This document shows positions 11,930-23,891 of a stretch of DNA of 64,000 nucleotides, in pieces (the first letter of the stretch is position 1; the number at the start of each line of letters is the position of its first letter). The position numbers and the translations under genes were made by a program. The notes under the pieces are model-generated. The model saw only the letters and a program-made list of their open reading frames with translations. It had not been told where the DNA came from and ran no database searches. The stretch lies in NCBI GenBank assembly GCA_037178855.1, contig JASJZC010000002.1:2232001-2296000 (forward strand). Direction: 5' to 3'. The stretch comes from Oscheius sp. JU75. Taxonomy: Eukaryota; Nematoda; Chromadorea; Rhabditida; Rhabditidae.

Positions 11930-13946
11930 GAGGCAGAGACAGACAGATACTTCTGTACTTGTTCTTGAATCGGGACCAGGAATTCCGCGACTTTTTCGAA
12001 GTGACTAATCATGCCTCCTCCCCCTCTTGTGACCCAGTGAAATCGAATCGCCCCCTATTCCAATTAAAGAATTTCCTCAATTTCTTTGGTAAACAGCCCA
12101 CCAGCCTTCCAATGAAAGAATCATTGGGAGCTCCTACTCTACCTTGTTTCTTGTTGACTGCAGAAAACTGATGGAATTGGGTTAGGCAGGGTCTGGAAAA
12201 CAGGGTACAGAACACGATTAGTTCTTTTCGATTCACTCCTGTTAGTAATTGAGCCAGGAAAGAGTCTTCTTTCTGATTTGCTGAATGCAGAGTGACTTCA
12301 TCTGATCTTGCGATTCAATTTAGACGCAAGATGACGGAAATGATTTCTCGAAGTCGCTACTATTCTCTGTCCTTTGCAGTAGTCTGACGATCTTCTTGTT
12401 GTAGCTAACAGCAAGTATACCACAGTTAGACAGGTAGTTAGTTTCTGGCTGGTAGGGATATATGATAGATCATAATTGTTGTTTCGGCTACACGCTTCAG
12501 TTTTTAAGATCCATTGTTTGCCTGGTCGGATCCAATCTGGAGTTGTTCCTGTCTGTAGATGTTTCGAAGCTCACCTAGGAGTCTGATAATCAGGGTAACG
12601 TGGCAAGTCCTCACCCGTACCGTCTCTGCGGCCCAGGAATTCTCAACGGTATACTCTCGGCACATATAGATTTCACACCTATACCATCACTGCATTCAAA
12701 AAGACCTCATCCGCACGATCTCAGTGCTCCCACCCGTGTTGCCTCGGCGGAGCAAGATAAGTTGTCCCCGTACCATCTCTGTAGTCTCATCTGTATAATG
12801 TAGGCAGCCATAGAATTCCCATCCGTACCATCTCTTCAGCCGAATAGAACTTACCCATATAATTAAAGTGTCCACATTCGTTTAGCACGACAAAACAGGA
12901 GGGAAATGCTCACCCATATCATCTCTGTAACTCCACATTGATTTGGTTTCTTTGGTCCTTCTCCTGTTCCTCCTCCTCCCCCCTCCCCCCAGTTCACTTT
13001 CTCACGCTCACTATTAACTTGTTCATTATACTCTCATTCGCCTGATTTTCGTCCAGCCTTCTCTAAATTGGGACTCGAGATGTTTGTTTTGTCCCCCCTT
13101 TCAATTATTTCAACTAGAACGTCAACGATCTTGACCAATGGACAAAGATACTCCCCTTATTAGGGATTTTTTTCACCTGTCCTTCTTTGAAAATCAACGT
13201 TCTGTGATTTTATGTTACTTTTCACACTGTTCAGTTGTCTTTGACGTCTTCATTTCATTTTACTGCAAGCGGAGACTGGCTATTCATTTCTGGAATAGCA
13301 GATGTTTTGAATAATCGTTCACTGTTGACAAAAGGGAAAGCAGTTCATTCCCAAATTTGCTCAATCCGTTCATTTGAAGTGACCGGCGACACTGAAACGC
13401 TCCTCCGATTGAAAATGTAGGCGTAAACTAGATAGCTGTAGAGAAGATAAATCTTGAGACAATTCTAATCCAAACAATGGTGCAAAAAACCTTCTAAAGG
13501 TGTTTCCGAGATTTTTGTAAGGATAAAAAACCCATGCGGGAATCGAAATTGATGCTTGTGTTCTGTAATCGGAGTCTAACCAAAAAAAACAGATTAGTAT
13601 TGAAGATTTTTCAGAATGATTGCCTGGCATGACATGTACTTGTTCTTATTGCATCTTTCACTCTCAGGTTTCCCACATAAGAAAAAGCCATCATGATTCG
13701 AACTGGTAACCTTTTCCAAAACTAGTTCAAACTATAATTACTTTCTCGACAATCTCAGTGCAAACTTTTGCTCTTCCTAGGAGCAATAATTGAGCCCTCC
13801 TAACATCGTTATCCTCACATGACCTCCTCTGCGTATACTTGAGATTCCGCTCCTTGAACCCCTGCTTCCCCCATTTACGTAGTAGGCTCCCATGTGATTA
13901 GACTTATTTGCATGGCTCCGGTACTATACTTACTCTCTAATTTTCA
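11930..13946. other. Intergenic region between palindrome and SRE receptor
   Basis: About 2 kb with no supported gene. It holds scattered CCCGTACCATCTCT-like repeats (about 12610-12840: CACCCGTACCGTCTCTGC, CCCCGTACCATCTCTGTAG, CATCCGTACCATCTCTTC, CACCCATATCATCTCTG), a weak tandem motif of roughly 60-bp spacing. Two degenerate tRNA-like fragments on the minus strand occur near 13523-13590 and 13690-13720 (TTCGATTCCCGC and AGTTCGAATC B-box-like). TTTTCAG at 13941-13947 is the likely trans-splice acceptor of the next gene. Confidence 0.45.
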
Positions 13947-13952
13947 GGAAAT

Positions 13953-15195
13953 ATGAGCCTGGGACGGATATACCTGCCGCTATTGGCGAACTATTCGAAT
14001 CTGGAGCAGCTTCTCCTATCAGCGGCCGTTCCTATATTTTTGTCCGTTTTGGAGGTTTTTCTCATAGCCGTCGTCTTGCTGCTGGAATTCTATAATGTGT
14101 ACCTGTTCCAAGCCAAAAATATATTTCATATCAATATCAAACTATGCCTATACTATTACTATTTGATTGATTTTATAATGTCGGTGGTAAGGATAGGATT
14201 CATCATCGTCAGTGTTATGGATTTGGGTGAGTGATAGAGACAGACAGAGAATCATTTTCAGTGACCCCTCTCTGGATAGAGATCATTACCTCATCCAGAA
14301 TCTTCTATCTTCTGGCCACAGTATCAGGAATGCCCGTCTTTCTCATGGAACGAAGTTTTGCCACTTACTTCTCCTACGACTACCAGCAAAAGACCAGAAT
14401 CTATATTCCGTTCTTTTGCACGCTGTTGCTCAATTTATTCACATTCTCTGTGAATATTCACTGGCTTCTGACTGGAAATGTCATGAGTACTCTGATCGTA
14501 TCAGCTGTCCTCTCAGTAATTGGACTAACGGTGAGTTGTGACTTTCTCACGCTCAGATATCAGAACTGCTTCAGGGTTATTTGTTCCTGGTTCGGTATAA
14601 CTCTTTGCGACTAAAGAGCATGTTCAATAACAGAAGGAGATACAGTTTTGGTAGTCGCTATCAGATTGACGAGAATTTAAGAATGTTCAAGGTAAGAGAG
14701 AGGCAGAGTGACAAGGAGACAGAAAGAATGAGACACACAGAGATAGTGCGACACAATGACAGAGAGGCTGAGAGACAAGGAAATAGGAAAATAGGGAGAC
14801 AGAGGGACAGATAAACAGGCAGAGAAAGTCGTATCATTTTCAGGTGCTTCGAAATGCTTTCATTATCTTCAGTGGTCATGCTACTCTCGTGCTCATAACC
14901 GTGCTCATTCCCCTGCTTTCATCGTCTCCAGCCCTTCAAGAACTGTTCCACTTCTTCATGGAAATTGTCCTTTCCACGTGAGAGTGGCTTTTAACCATAT
15001 AAAGGCTATTTTAGGTTGCCAGCACCTATTTTCATCTGTTTTATCATGAGTTATTCCAGCTGGAAGGAGGATTTTCTAAGGCTATTCTGCTGTCAGAGCA
15101 AAAAAGCTGGAACGCGAGCAGTCGTGGTCAGATTGCCTTCAAATCAACACGAGCAAGATGTATACTTTCAACAGCTGGCTAACACGTGGAAATAA
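13953..15195 (+). CDS. SRE-type seven-transmembrane chemoreceptor
   Basis: Five exons in phase (13953-14226, 14262-14530, 14575-14691, 14844-14977, 15015-15195), 324 residues. Seen: several hydrophobic helices, LMERSFATYFSYDYQQKTRIYI (the ER-x-x-AT-x-x...DYE-x-x-R-x-YI signature of the SRE family, here with Q for E in DYE), SRYQIDENLRMFKVLRNAF (SRE YQ-x-x-EN motif), PAPIFICFIMSYSSWKEDFL in TM7 and a short basic tail. Start: ATG five bases after a TTTTCAG acceptor, fitting spliced-leader addition. Nematode chemosensory receptor; ligand unknown. Intron 3 carries a long GACAGAGA-type purine tract. Confidence 0.87.
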
Positions 15196-16142
15196 AAATA
15201 AAAAATGGAAGATGATACGGGAGAGACAAGTATTAATAGAGAAACTTAGAGACAGAGAGTCAGAGAGTCAGAAGAACAGAGAGGCAGAGACATGAAAACG
15301 TACCTGCTCGGTGATGTTTTCCCTCGTTCCGTAGTTGAGTCATGGTGCAGGTAGAGTTTACTTGACTGGCGACAGAAGCGACGAGGATACCCGATGGTAG
15401 AACTTCTTGAAGTGCACGGCTGGCTACCTCAGCCGTCAGATCTTTGCCGTCGCCGATGAGACAGAGTAAAACCTCTTAGGGTGGGCGTTTGAACGCGAAT
15501 GACGTGTTCCCCCGACGAAGATGTCTCTCTGTGCTGTTTTGATCCCACTCCGAGCAGCTGCCAGCCTGTTCGTCGTCGTTGAGCGCAAGAGAGAAAGATC
15601 TGTTGTAAAGCCTCGGGCGCCCCCACCTCTGTGGAGTCCACCACCCTCTCTCTCTATCTCCCCCCTCGCATTGTTACGCCACACAGAGAACACATCCTTA
15701 ATTTTCGAATTACTATACGGCCAGGCTAAAAATCTTGGTTTCCTTCACCCTACTTTCATTCTGTACCTACTTTCATTCCTGTTTAGTAGCTCTGGAGCTT
15801 TGAAACAAGATTTTTTTTTCAGAGTTCCCTTGACTCTCCATAAGAACATTGAGGATTGTTTGTTTCAAGTATTAATTAAAAATAAAAGTATTTCAAGATG
15901 TGGAACTAGCCATTTAATAGCCAGATGTTGGCATCGTGAAATGGCTATATTTGGTTGTGTCCTAAAATAAAAACAGTCTGGGCGTATTCTTAGCCTTTGC
16001 GGTACCGATAGATCACTCTCAAAGTTTTGCAGTCTGTGGAGATAATTCAACATTTCCGGTAATCGATGAATTCTACTCATTGACCAATAGTCTATCATTC
16101 TTCTCTCCTCTCTAATCACATTTATCCCAAAATTCTTCAGAG
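15196..16142. other. Intergenic region with one weak possible exon
   Basis: No confident gene. On the minus strand around 15480-15350 a frame reads CLIGDGKDLTAEVASRALQ and onward to VASVASQ before a possible GTAAAC donor. It is open and protein-like, but I cannot connect it to other exons or a family. A GACAGAGAG-rich tract occurs at 15215-15290. Confidence 0.25.
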
Positions 16143-17735
16143 ATGGGAGAACGCGACGATCTCGACGGCTTCTGGCTCTTCGAGGGTCTCGAAGAGGAGC
16201 CCTATGGTCTTCTTCCGCTGGTCAATCTCTCCGCCAAAGGCGGTCCAACATCCACGAAATATGTCGACAGGTTTGTGTATTTCCAGCCTGCTGCTCTGCG
16301 AAAACAGGTGTTGACAACAATCTATCAAGCAACTTGCAGAGTAGGCTCCTACCAATGGTACCTGAATGATGACACACCGACCATTTTGGTGCCGGGAATG
16401 CCGACCGAGTCATTTTATTACCCAGGAGGAAAACTGTCTCAGGATCATGGAGTCGTCATTTATGATGTCAATCATCTCAAGGTGAGTCACTGTCGATGTC
16501 TCTCTGTCTCTATGTCAATACTATCACTTTCAGATCCGAGAAGGCTCCCTCGACCCTGTTATCATCGCAGCCAAGCTGCTCTCGGAGAAGAAAAAGAAGC
16601 CTATTGACTTTAGTCAATTCCAGTTCATTACGGATGCCATTAACCTACAGAAACTATTCGCCTTTGCCCAGGTAATCCTCCAACTATTCGCTAAGGTTTT
16701 CTCCAGGAAGCCGGTGAAGGTCTCTTCCGCATAGATTGCGAACGGGTTGGAAAGACGTGTATCTTGTCAAGGAAGGAGGCCTCAGATCTCATGGAGATCG
16801 GTCACTGCACATTCGACCAGAATTTGAAGGCCAGAATGACGAGGCCGAGAGGAGCACACTCTACTGGACCCTTCTACCAGCTGGTAGCCTACCAATTTGG
16901 AAGTTTCCGAATGCTGGTTAGATACGAGGTCGATGCTGCTGACTATGTTGCTGTCAAGGCCAAACAGTGAGTGCGGGAGACAGAGAGACTGAGAAGAAAA
17001 CAGATGGACAGTACAAGTTTAGAGTCGTTGTGGACAAAGCCGAAGCCATGCCCGAGAAGAAAAAGGCAGATCTGAACCCTAAAGTCGATGTCGCTGAATA
17101 TGGAGAGATTCCCCATGACGTCCCACTCCAAATGATCACCACCTACCCTCAAGGAGCCGGCTTCCCCTTCTTCACATGGGCACAGCTCTTCTTCACCAAC
17201 GCCAACCAATCCGTGGTCGGATTCTTCAAAGGAAATGGTGACTTCGGCAAGCCGACTCACTACAATCTGCAGGATATCTCCAAATTGATGAAGCCACTTC
17301 CATTGGTCACTTTGAGCAAAGGTCGGTAATTCATATTTTTAGTTACAAAGTTGTTTCAGTACACGACTGTCTCGATAAGGTGTACAAATTCTTGACCAAG
17401 AATGACGCAGAGTTTAAATGCGGTCTGATCTGGAAGGGAAAAGGACACTTGGAGATCTTTGCAAAGGTAAGAGGAAGCAGAGAGACAGAGAGAAAAAGAG
17501 AGGGTGACAGTACATTTGTCTAACCATCACTTTCCAGAATGTACGTTTCTATCCAGATTACGGTAATTGCTGTGATGTGTCCCCTATTGTAGTCAGTCCA
17601 GAATAGCCTCCTTTAGCATCCCCAAATCCATCTAACTTACGTTTTCAGGACCCCAACTCCGACAGTGGAATCTCCCAAGGAGTCCGTGACTTCCTCGCCA
17701 CCCAGTGCAAGGACGACGAGCCGGCCGATGAATAA
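16143..17735 (+). CDS. Fungal-type 'geranylgeranyl pyrophosphate synthetase-like' protein of unknown function
   Basis: Six exons in phase (16143-16481, 16534-16671, 16707-16966, 17023-17321, 17360-17466, 17649-17735), about 409 residues. The TTTAG acceptor at 17022 resolves the only awkward junction. Seen in order: GSYQWYLNDDTPTILVPGMP, DHGVVIYD, LQKLFAFAQ, FRIDCERVGKTCILSRKE, GHCTFDQNL, YQFGSFRMLVRYEVDA, then FFTWAQLFFTNANQSVVGF, ending in an acidic tail. The SYxWxxxxxPTIxVPGxP, FRID-E--G and YxFGxxxxLVRxEVDA blocks recall a large fungal family mis-annotated as geranylgeranyl pyrophosphate synthetase. No DDxxD prenyl-synthase motifs are present, so I do not assign that activity. A 25-bp alternative exon at 17539-17563 is possible. 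AATAAA at about 17818. Confidence 0.8.
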
Positions 17736-17847
17736 CTTGTCTTGTCTGTCAAAATTCTAATAATGTGTCCGCTTGTGTATGTACAGTTACTGTGGTAGAT
17801 TTTCATTTCCTCTTTGAAATAAATGTTGCTTTTTGTACTTTGCGGGG

Positions 17848-20800
17848 TTAGAGATCTAGAAGAGTCTTGATTTCTTCATCAACTTCGGTGATTGTGGGTC
17901 GGAGGGAGGGATCGGTCTGCCACATTTTGGTGACCAACTTGGGCATCCAGTGGTGCCTGGGATTCTTCAGTTTTGGTCTCAAAGATGTCTTCTTCAGAGA
18001 ACCATCGTAGCTCTCCAAATTCTCGGGTAGATGTGGTCGCCTGAAAGTCTTTGGTCACTGTCACTGTTCAGGAACTGGTGGACAGGACAAGTACTTCAAG
18101 AGTTAATTGAAGAAGGCTCTGGGCTCCTGTCCACGTTGACTGGAGAAATACGGGCGCTGTCACTGAACAATTAGCCTACCCTCAGGAAACGGTGGACACC
18201 TCGGACAGAAACATCGCGGATGCTGGCGGGACAGTCTCAACTTGACTCTGCTTCCATTTCTGCTCTATGCAAGAAGATTGATTCCCCAGTAGACCGGGGA
18301 AGTACCCTCTACCCGATCCGAGAATCACCTGTGCCCCTGAAGCCGTTTACTGAAGATAAAAAGATTGGGATGATGCGATAGACGAGCACAGGAAGAAGAA
18401 CTTAACCGGTGCCCTGATGATCACTTGGAAGAGTACCACATCGTTTCGGCTCTCAATTTTCAGCTGTCCTGCTGCACGTGGAGGTCAACGACAAGAAGGA
18501 CTAGACGGAACGCCGCTCGCATCTTCGAGCGTGGCCCGACTAAAGCTACAAGCCGTGAGACTGTGTAAAAAGAATTGGAAGATACTGATGAAGAAGACCA
18601 AACAAGACAAACTCTCATCGGCCTGTCATCTTCACGGGGCCGCCTATTCGTCCCACTATACCATTGGAAGGATCGAAGAAGGTGGTTAGACCAGGTAGGC
18701 CACTTCTGTACTGGACTGGGGTTTGTCACTGTACCTTCTCTGACAAATCTCCCATATCGTCACTGCAAAAGCGTAGATGTCAACGCCGGTAGAATAGGCG
18801 GAATCACTTAAGAAATAAGTCTCTGGAGCATTGTAGCCATAGGTTCCAAAGACAGACTTTGAAGCACCGTTGCTCTGTTCGCGGTTGATTGCCTTCAACA
18901 TGCCAAAGTCGCCAAGTTTGAGCAAGTTTTGACCGCCTTTGGATGTTAGAAGCATGCTGGAATAGCTGAATTTTTGAAAGCCGTAGATTCTTACTTGGCT
19001 GGCTTGATATCCCGATGAATTAGGTTCAAGGAATGGAGAGATAGCAGGGCACTGGATACGTGACTCATCCATAAGAATATTTGCTTCTCACTATAGTCCT
19101 GGCTCTTGCCATGAATTACTATAAGTTTTTGTTCAGTGACAAAGAAACACATAGGGAAAGACTGAAAGATAGAGAAATAGAGAGAGATAGAGGGACAGAG
19201 AGATAGAGAGAGCGACAGCGACTTACTATCTGCTAGGCTCCCCAGTTCCATGTACTCCATAAGAATTCCAATGTTGGCAGACTCACTGTTGACTATCCTC
19301 CCATGGATGCTAACAATGTGAGGATTGTGAATACACTGAAATTGACAGTCTTTAATAACTACTGTCCGGTTACCTTCAAAAGGTTCGCCTGTTCTCTAAG
19401 AACCTCAGTCGAGACATTCCTTCCATTCTTCATCATTTTCGCTACTACTGGAAGTCCAAATTTCTTGACTTCCACCAGTTCCGTATATCCAAAGGCACCA
19501 TCTGCTAGATATTTGATAGGACGAATGTCTGATTCGAGTATCTTTGGAAGATACTGTTCCATGACTCCGAGAATTACCTTAGAGTCTACGGAGAAACGGT
19601 CTGAAACAGTTCTTTGTACTTTCAATAAATCACAAGCTTACGTAGCGGGTCGGACACCCTCTCTCCCTTTTTCTTTACTTCGTTTACAGTCCGTCGTTTG
19701 GGCTGTACTTTGGATGGTTTGGGCGGAACTGGTGGTCGAGTCCCTAAATGACCGACTCTGTCAATCGGTCTGTCGATTGGAGGAGGAGCTGCCTCAGTGT
19801 GCTTTTCTAGCCGGAACCACTGAAATTTTTGTCTCACTATCTCTCTATCCGGCGAACCTGGTGATACTCCCTATCCATGTCCTTATTCACTAAATAGCTT
19901 AGGTAGATCTGTTTCACCCTGTCTGATTCCATTAGTTCCCTTTCAAATTCTTTAGAGCATGGTATCAAGAACCCAGTCAGGGAGAAGACTGCAGACAGAG
20001 TCGCATTGTCTCCAGATTGGACGGATTCCTGGAAGAGAGCTTGCTCAGAATGGCCAAAAACTGACCTCCATCCGACTCATAAGTAGTGCGACGATCTGAC
20101 TGGTCTTTTCTAGATTCTTCAAGTAGGTTCTTGCGACTCTTTGGATAGCTTCTTTCAACTTGAAACATTTTTCAGGGGTATCAAAAAAAGAAGGATTCTG
20201 GACGATTTCCAGAAGCTTCTTCTTGAAGTTTCTGTCAGCTGTTAGGTCATTCAAAAGTTGAGCCAATTCCCCCTTGTGAGAATCAAAGTGGCTGCACCAG
20301 TCAGAGAGCAGGGTACAGACGTAGTCGACCACATTTGGAGGACAGTTTTGATCGGACTGTATTTCGTTGACGAATTTGACAAAGTCGTCGACTCTCGACT
20401 CGACAAAACCAATGAAATCCTTGTTCTCAGTCATGTAGTGGTTGAGGACGACAGCTGCCATGGCTCTACGACGCTGACAGTCAGAGTTCTGAAATGTCCC
20501 TGTCTCTCTGTTTCTGTCTCTGTTTCTCACCTGCATTGCCTCTATAAGCTGGTCCGCAAAGTACTTCATCAGCTGACCATTCGTTCCAATCAATACATAT
20601 ATCTGTGCTGCAGTCTCTGTCGTATTATATTTGTAGAACAACTGAAACATTCTGTTCTCTCGACACCTCTCCCCCGTACCGCATCGACCAGTACTTCCGA
20701 AGCCTTTTTCAGTTGAATCATTCTGGCTCGAGTCTCTTCCACTCTCTCGACCAAGCACTTTTTGATAAGCCGTCGCTTCCCAGCCGCGGTAACACAAACC

Positions 20801-21081
20801 AGCCATTCTGTGGGTAAGGAGCCATTTTGCATCGCGGCCACTTTCAATGAATCTGACATTGGCTCGCTGTCCAGTTCATAGACCTCTCCAGCTGTCAGGG
20901 ATAGCTCAAAACTGAACTCGGACGGTTTGGAAGAGGTAGCCACGACAAGAGTTCTATGTCAATCTGTCAAAAACCCCAGTTTTTGGACTTACTTGACATG
21001 TCTGGTGCTCCGAGGAAAGTCGAGCTCGATGGGATTGACAGAAAAAGCTGTCGAAACCCTTCGGATCTCCTTTGGGCTCAT
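17848..21081 (-). CDS. TKL-like protein kinase with long N-terminal helical region
   Basis: A multi-exon minus-strand gene. Tentative start 21081 (reads MSPKEIRRVSTAFSVNPIEL; exon to 20993, phase 2). Then a beta-rich stretch PIELDFPRSTRHVKTLVVA that could be an MSP-like fold, a long Leu/Lys/Glu helical region (about 20700-19920; e.g. LNDLTADRNFKKKLLEIV), a proline-rich linker RPPVPPKPSKVQPKRR (SH3-ligand-like), and a kinase domain: LADGAFGYTELV, VVAKMM, ILMEYMELGSL, HRDIKPANMLL, LGDFGML, FGTYGYNAPE, VDIYAFAVTIWEI, and a final exon with MWQTDPSLRPT. All catalytic residues are kept. Family placement (TKL, RIPK/LRRK-like) is inferred from HRDIKPAN and TYGYNAPE. The 3' end converges on the gene at 16143-17735 (112 bp apart). 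The 18066-18690 intron contains an insert; the exact donor there is unclear. Confidence 0.8.
18180..18690 (+). pseudogene. Degenerate copy of an intron-nested Cys-rich gene, antisense in the kinase gene
   Basis: The plus strand here aligns by eye with the minus strand of 27328-26940. Matching blocks in the same order: GGATGCT; TGCAAG-AT-GAT (CKKID vs CKIVRQID); GACC-GG-AAGTA (RPGK vs RPRK); GAAGAT...GATGCGATA; TGTCC(T/C)GCTGC (CPAARGGQR vs CPAAHVGQR); ACAAGAA-GG-CTAGACG; TCTTCGAGCGTGG (SSSV); CATTGGAAGGAT(C/T)GA (IGRIE). Several stops and frame changes occur (TGA, TAG within the aligned parts), and about 130 bp is inserted before the IGRIE block. So it is either decayed or differently spliced. 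It lies between the last two exons of the TKL-like kinase, antisense to it. Confidence 0.55.
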
Positions 21082-23891
21082 GAATACGAGGCGGGAAATA
21101 GTTTTTGGGACCAATGGAATTTTATCGGAAGTGCGACGAAAAAGCTACGAGAGCTTGTGGTCTTATCAGATGTGCTAGTAAGGCGGTTAATGGCTCTTCT
21201 CGACACATTTCGGAGCTTTTGCTGACCAGAGAATATTTTAGCTTGCCAAGATTAGTTAGATCCTACTAATGCATTGCACATGATCATTTTCTTGCGTTCA
21301 GTCAACAACTGTCCTGTTCAATCGAGAAACTCTCGGTGTTCTTCTGGACGGAGAGTCGAAATCATTGATACCAACAAGTTATTGTGGCTGTTTGTAGTAG
21401 AGACACATGCATGGCTCCGGTCTGAAATTTTTCCAGTTCTACTCCCAGCCGACTCGCTTCCAGACTGGCTCTTGATTCCATAGCTGCTGTCGAGACAAGA
21501 GAGACAAAGAGGTAGTAAGACAGCGTTGTTTTGTCACCCCCCTTTTCTCCAATACCATTACGAACAATGCGAGCATTCTCAACCGCCTTCACACCAAAAA
21601 AAAAAAGTTACAAACAGCTCTTCTAATCAGGATCATCCCCACGTCCTTCCTTCTACTCATCGCTCTCCAATCTGCTCATATATCTGTTAATCTTGATTCA
21701 CGGCTCAGCTCCTACTAATTCCTGGACAGAGACGTCAGAGAGCCGGAGCAGCCCCTCACCCTCGTTCTTTCCATTGATCCCCTCTTGTTCTCTCTTTTTG
21801 TAGTCAGCGACACCCACAACGTCGAGACCTTCCCCTGTAAATATCACGTGGAATTATTGAGTCGAGTTCATCATCTTCTCCCGATATTAGGCCCCTTTCA
21901 GTCATCTGTGTTGGCTTCACTGATTTCGTAGTATGTCGTTTTTCTGTTCTCGAGCTCAAGAATCTTATTCCCATAGAAAGTAATTGGCTAGGTAATTCGT
22001 TTTGTGAGAAGAATGTCTAACTACAACTTTCCAAAGACTCGTGATGTCAACAGTAATCTAAAGATATTTTATTGTAGTCTTGTTTCTCAGACGGTAAGAA
22101 GTGGTTCCTGCAAGTAGATGCACTGCTCCTAATTTCGATTTTATGGTGGATTTTATGGCTAGCCTACTTTTTGAGTAGGATCCAATGCTAAAGTATTTAA
22201 ATGAGAGAAAGAGTAGATTTCTTGAGCCGGATTTCCTCCTGGCTGTCACATTCTATTTGTTATTTGGTTGCTGCCAATCTTTCGTCTGGTTTCTGGTCTC
22301 AAGAACTGATTGAATGGAACTCGTTGAGAAATTGAACTGCTTTGAGTGACTACATGTAAAAGGAGTTACATCTCCAGAATGATTACAACAGCGAACACCA
22401 AAACATTCTGTAAAATTACTCTTTGAACAAAACATTTGTTGCCGCCTGTTCGTGTTCAAACAGGCTGATAAATTTTTTAGTTTCCCCTACAGCAAAGTTC
22501 AATCCTCAGGGTTCATTGTACATCGGCTGACCTTCTAGACAGAGAGTCTATATTTGGGACACGTCCTAAGTCAGCTCACGGCCATGAACAGACTGACTCC
22601 ATTCGGACTTTGCAAAAACTAGGTCCTCGCTTCGATCTAGTATGCTTTCAAAACAGTCTAACTTCCACTTGATTGGGCTGTTATTGCCCCTTCTTCCTAT
22701 TCCAGCTAAAAGGCAATATACCTTCTCCTCTTGAAAACAGGAGCTCAAAGAATCACAAAATTGCAGTTATTGTTTTTCTCCCAATTTTCTCACGATCACT
22801 TACTGCAGTTTGAATAATATTTCCAGTATAGCCTCCGTTTCCGTTCAAATTCAAAATTTCGAAGCCTATCATTATTATCTTCCCTATCCCCATTTTTTTC
22901 TGGTGTTTATTGCACAAACACGATTAGGCTTGAATCACTAGTTTAATAATTTAACAGAGGACAAAAGTATCAAAAAGTGCTCTGGAAAACAACACGTTTT
23001 TCAGCCGTCTGAGCCTATCCCTCCCCCGTCAGCCAACCGGCCTAATCAACGCCTTCTGTTAAACGAAGTACACTCTTTCACCTTGTCCCCCTGATTCATA
23101 ATTCATGTTTCCTCGAGATAATACGGGCGATCCGTACTTGTTTTTCAGCTTTCTGGCTATATTGGGGTGCTAACTATAATCTCCGCTTATTTGGTCGTCT
23201 TTTATATAGCCTGGGATAACTGACAATGAGAGTGAGGGAGATTGCAGAAAAAAAGCTTCAGTCTTTAATTTGACTTCCAGAAAATATTTCGAGGCATGAA
23301 GCTTATTACTCGTTAGATTCGACGGAACAGAATGTTACACATTGTTACCATTAGGCACGAAGCCAACCCCCACTCCCATCTTTCACTGTCAAACCGTGTT
23401 TTCAAAAGATCGTGTTTTGCTCATATGGAAGAATTGGTCATCAGTTCCTTAGTTTTTGACTTTTTCTATTGTGAACAATCGGATTATGTCTAGTCATCTC
23501 TTTTCATCCGGACCATCTCGAAAACACAACTATATAAAACCAAAGCTACACAAAAGCTTCTCACTGACCGCATTCTGGGATTATATCTTCGAAAGCCTTG
23601 CCAGGTTCGCCTAAGTCTCTTACTAACGCTCCTTGTTCTGTTAGCGCAGAATGTTTCCATTTTTTTTTCTGACTTTGCCGACCTCTTCCAATCTTTTTTT
23701 TCCGCGTGGGAAGCCACAAAATCAGCATGTTCCCAGAAACCTTTCGGTCGCTGCTAACGAGGCTTAAGCAGATATTATCTCCCACTAACTCTCACGTGAC
23801 TCTATTGCAGTCGTAGCCAGACTTTCCCTAGTCTCTGTATCTCTGTCTCTTCTTCAACCAATCACAATTCCAGAATGTCATAGCAGGTATT
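21082..23891. other. Intergenic region, no supported gene
   Basis: About 2.8 kb, AT-richer than the flanking genes. Open frames at 21362-21592 (-) and 22253-22459 (-) show no recognisable motifs or in-phase splice partners. Upstream exons of the kinase gene could lie near 21100-21230, where the minus-strand frame stays open for about 22 codons before its chosen ATG. Confidence 0.45.

Noticed and set aside
13523-13720. tRNA-like B boxes (TTCGATTCCCGC, AGTTCGAATC) on the minus strand
   Set aside because: No complete cloverleaf can be drawn; probably relics or chance.
16966-17022. Apparent one-base frameshift in the fungal-like gene
   Set aside because: Using the TTTAG acceptor at 17022 instead of the nearer CAG restores the frame with a normal 56-nt intron.
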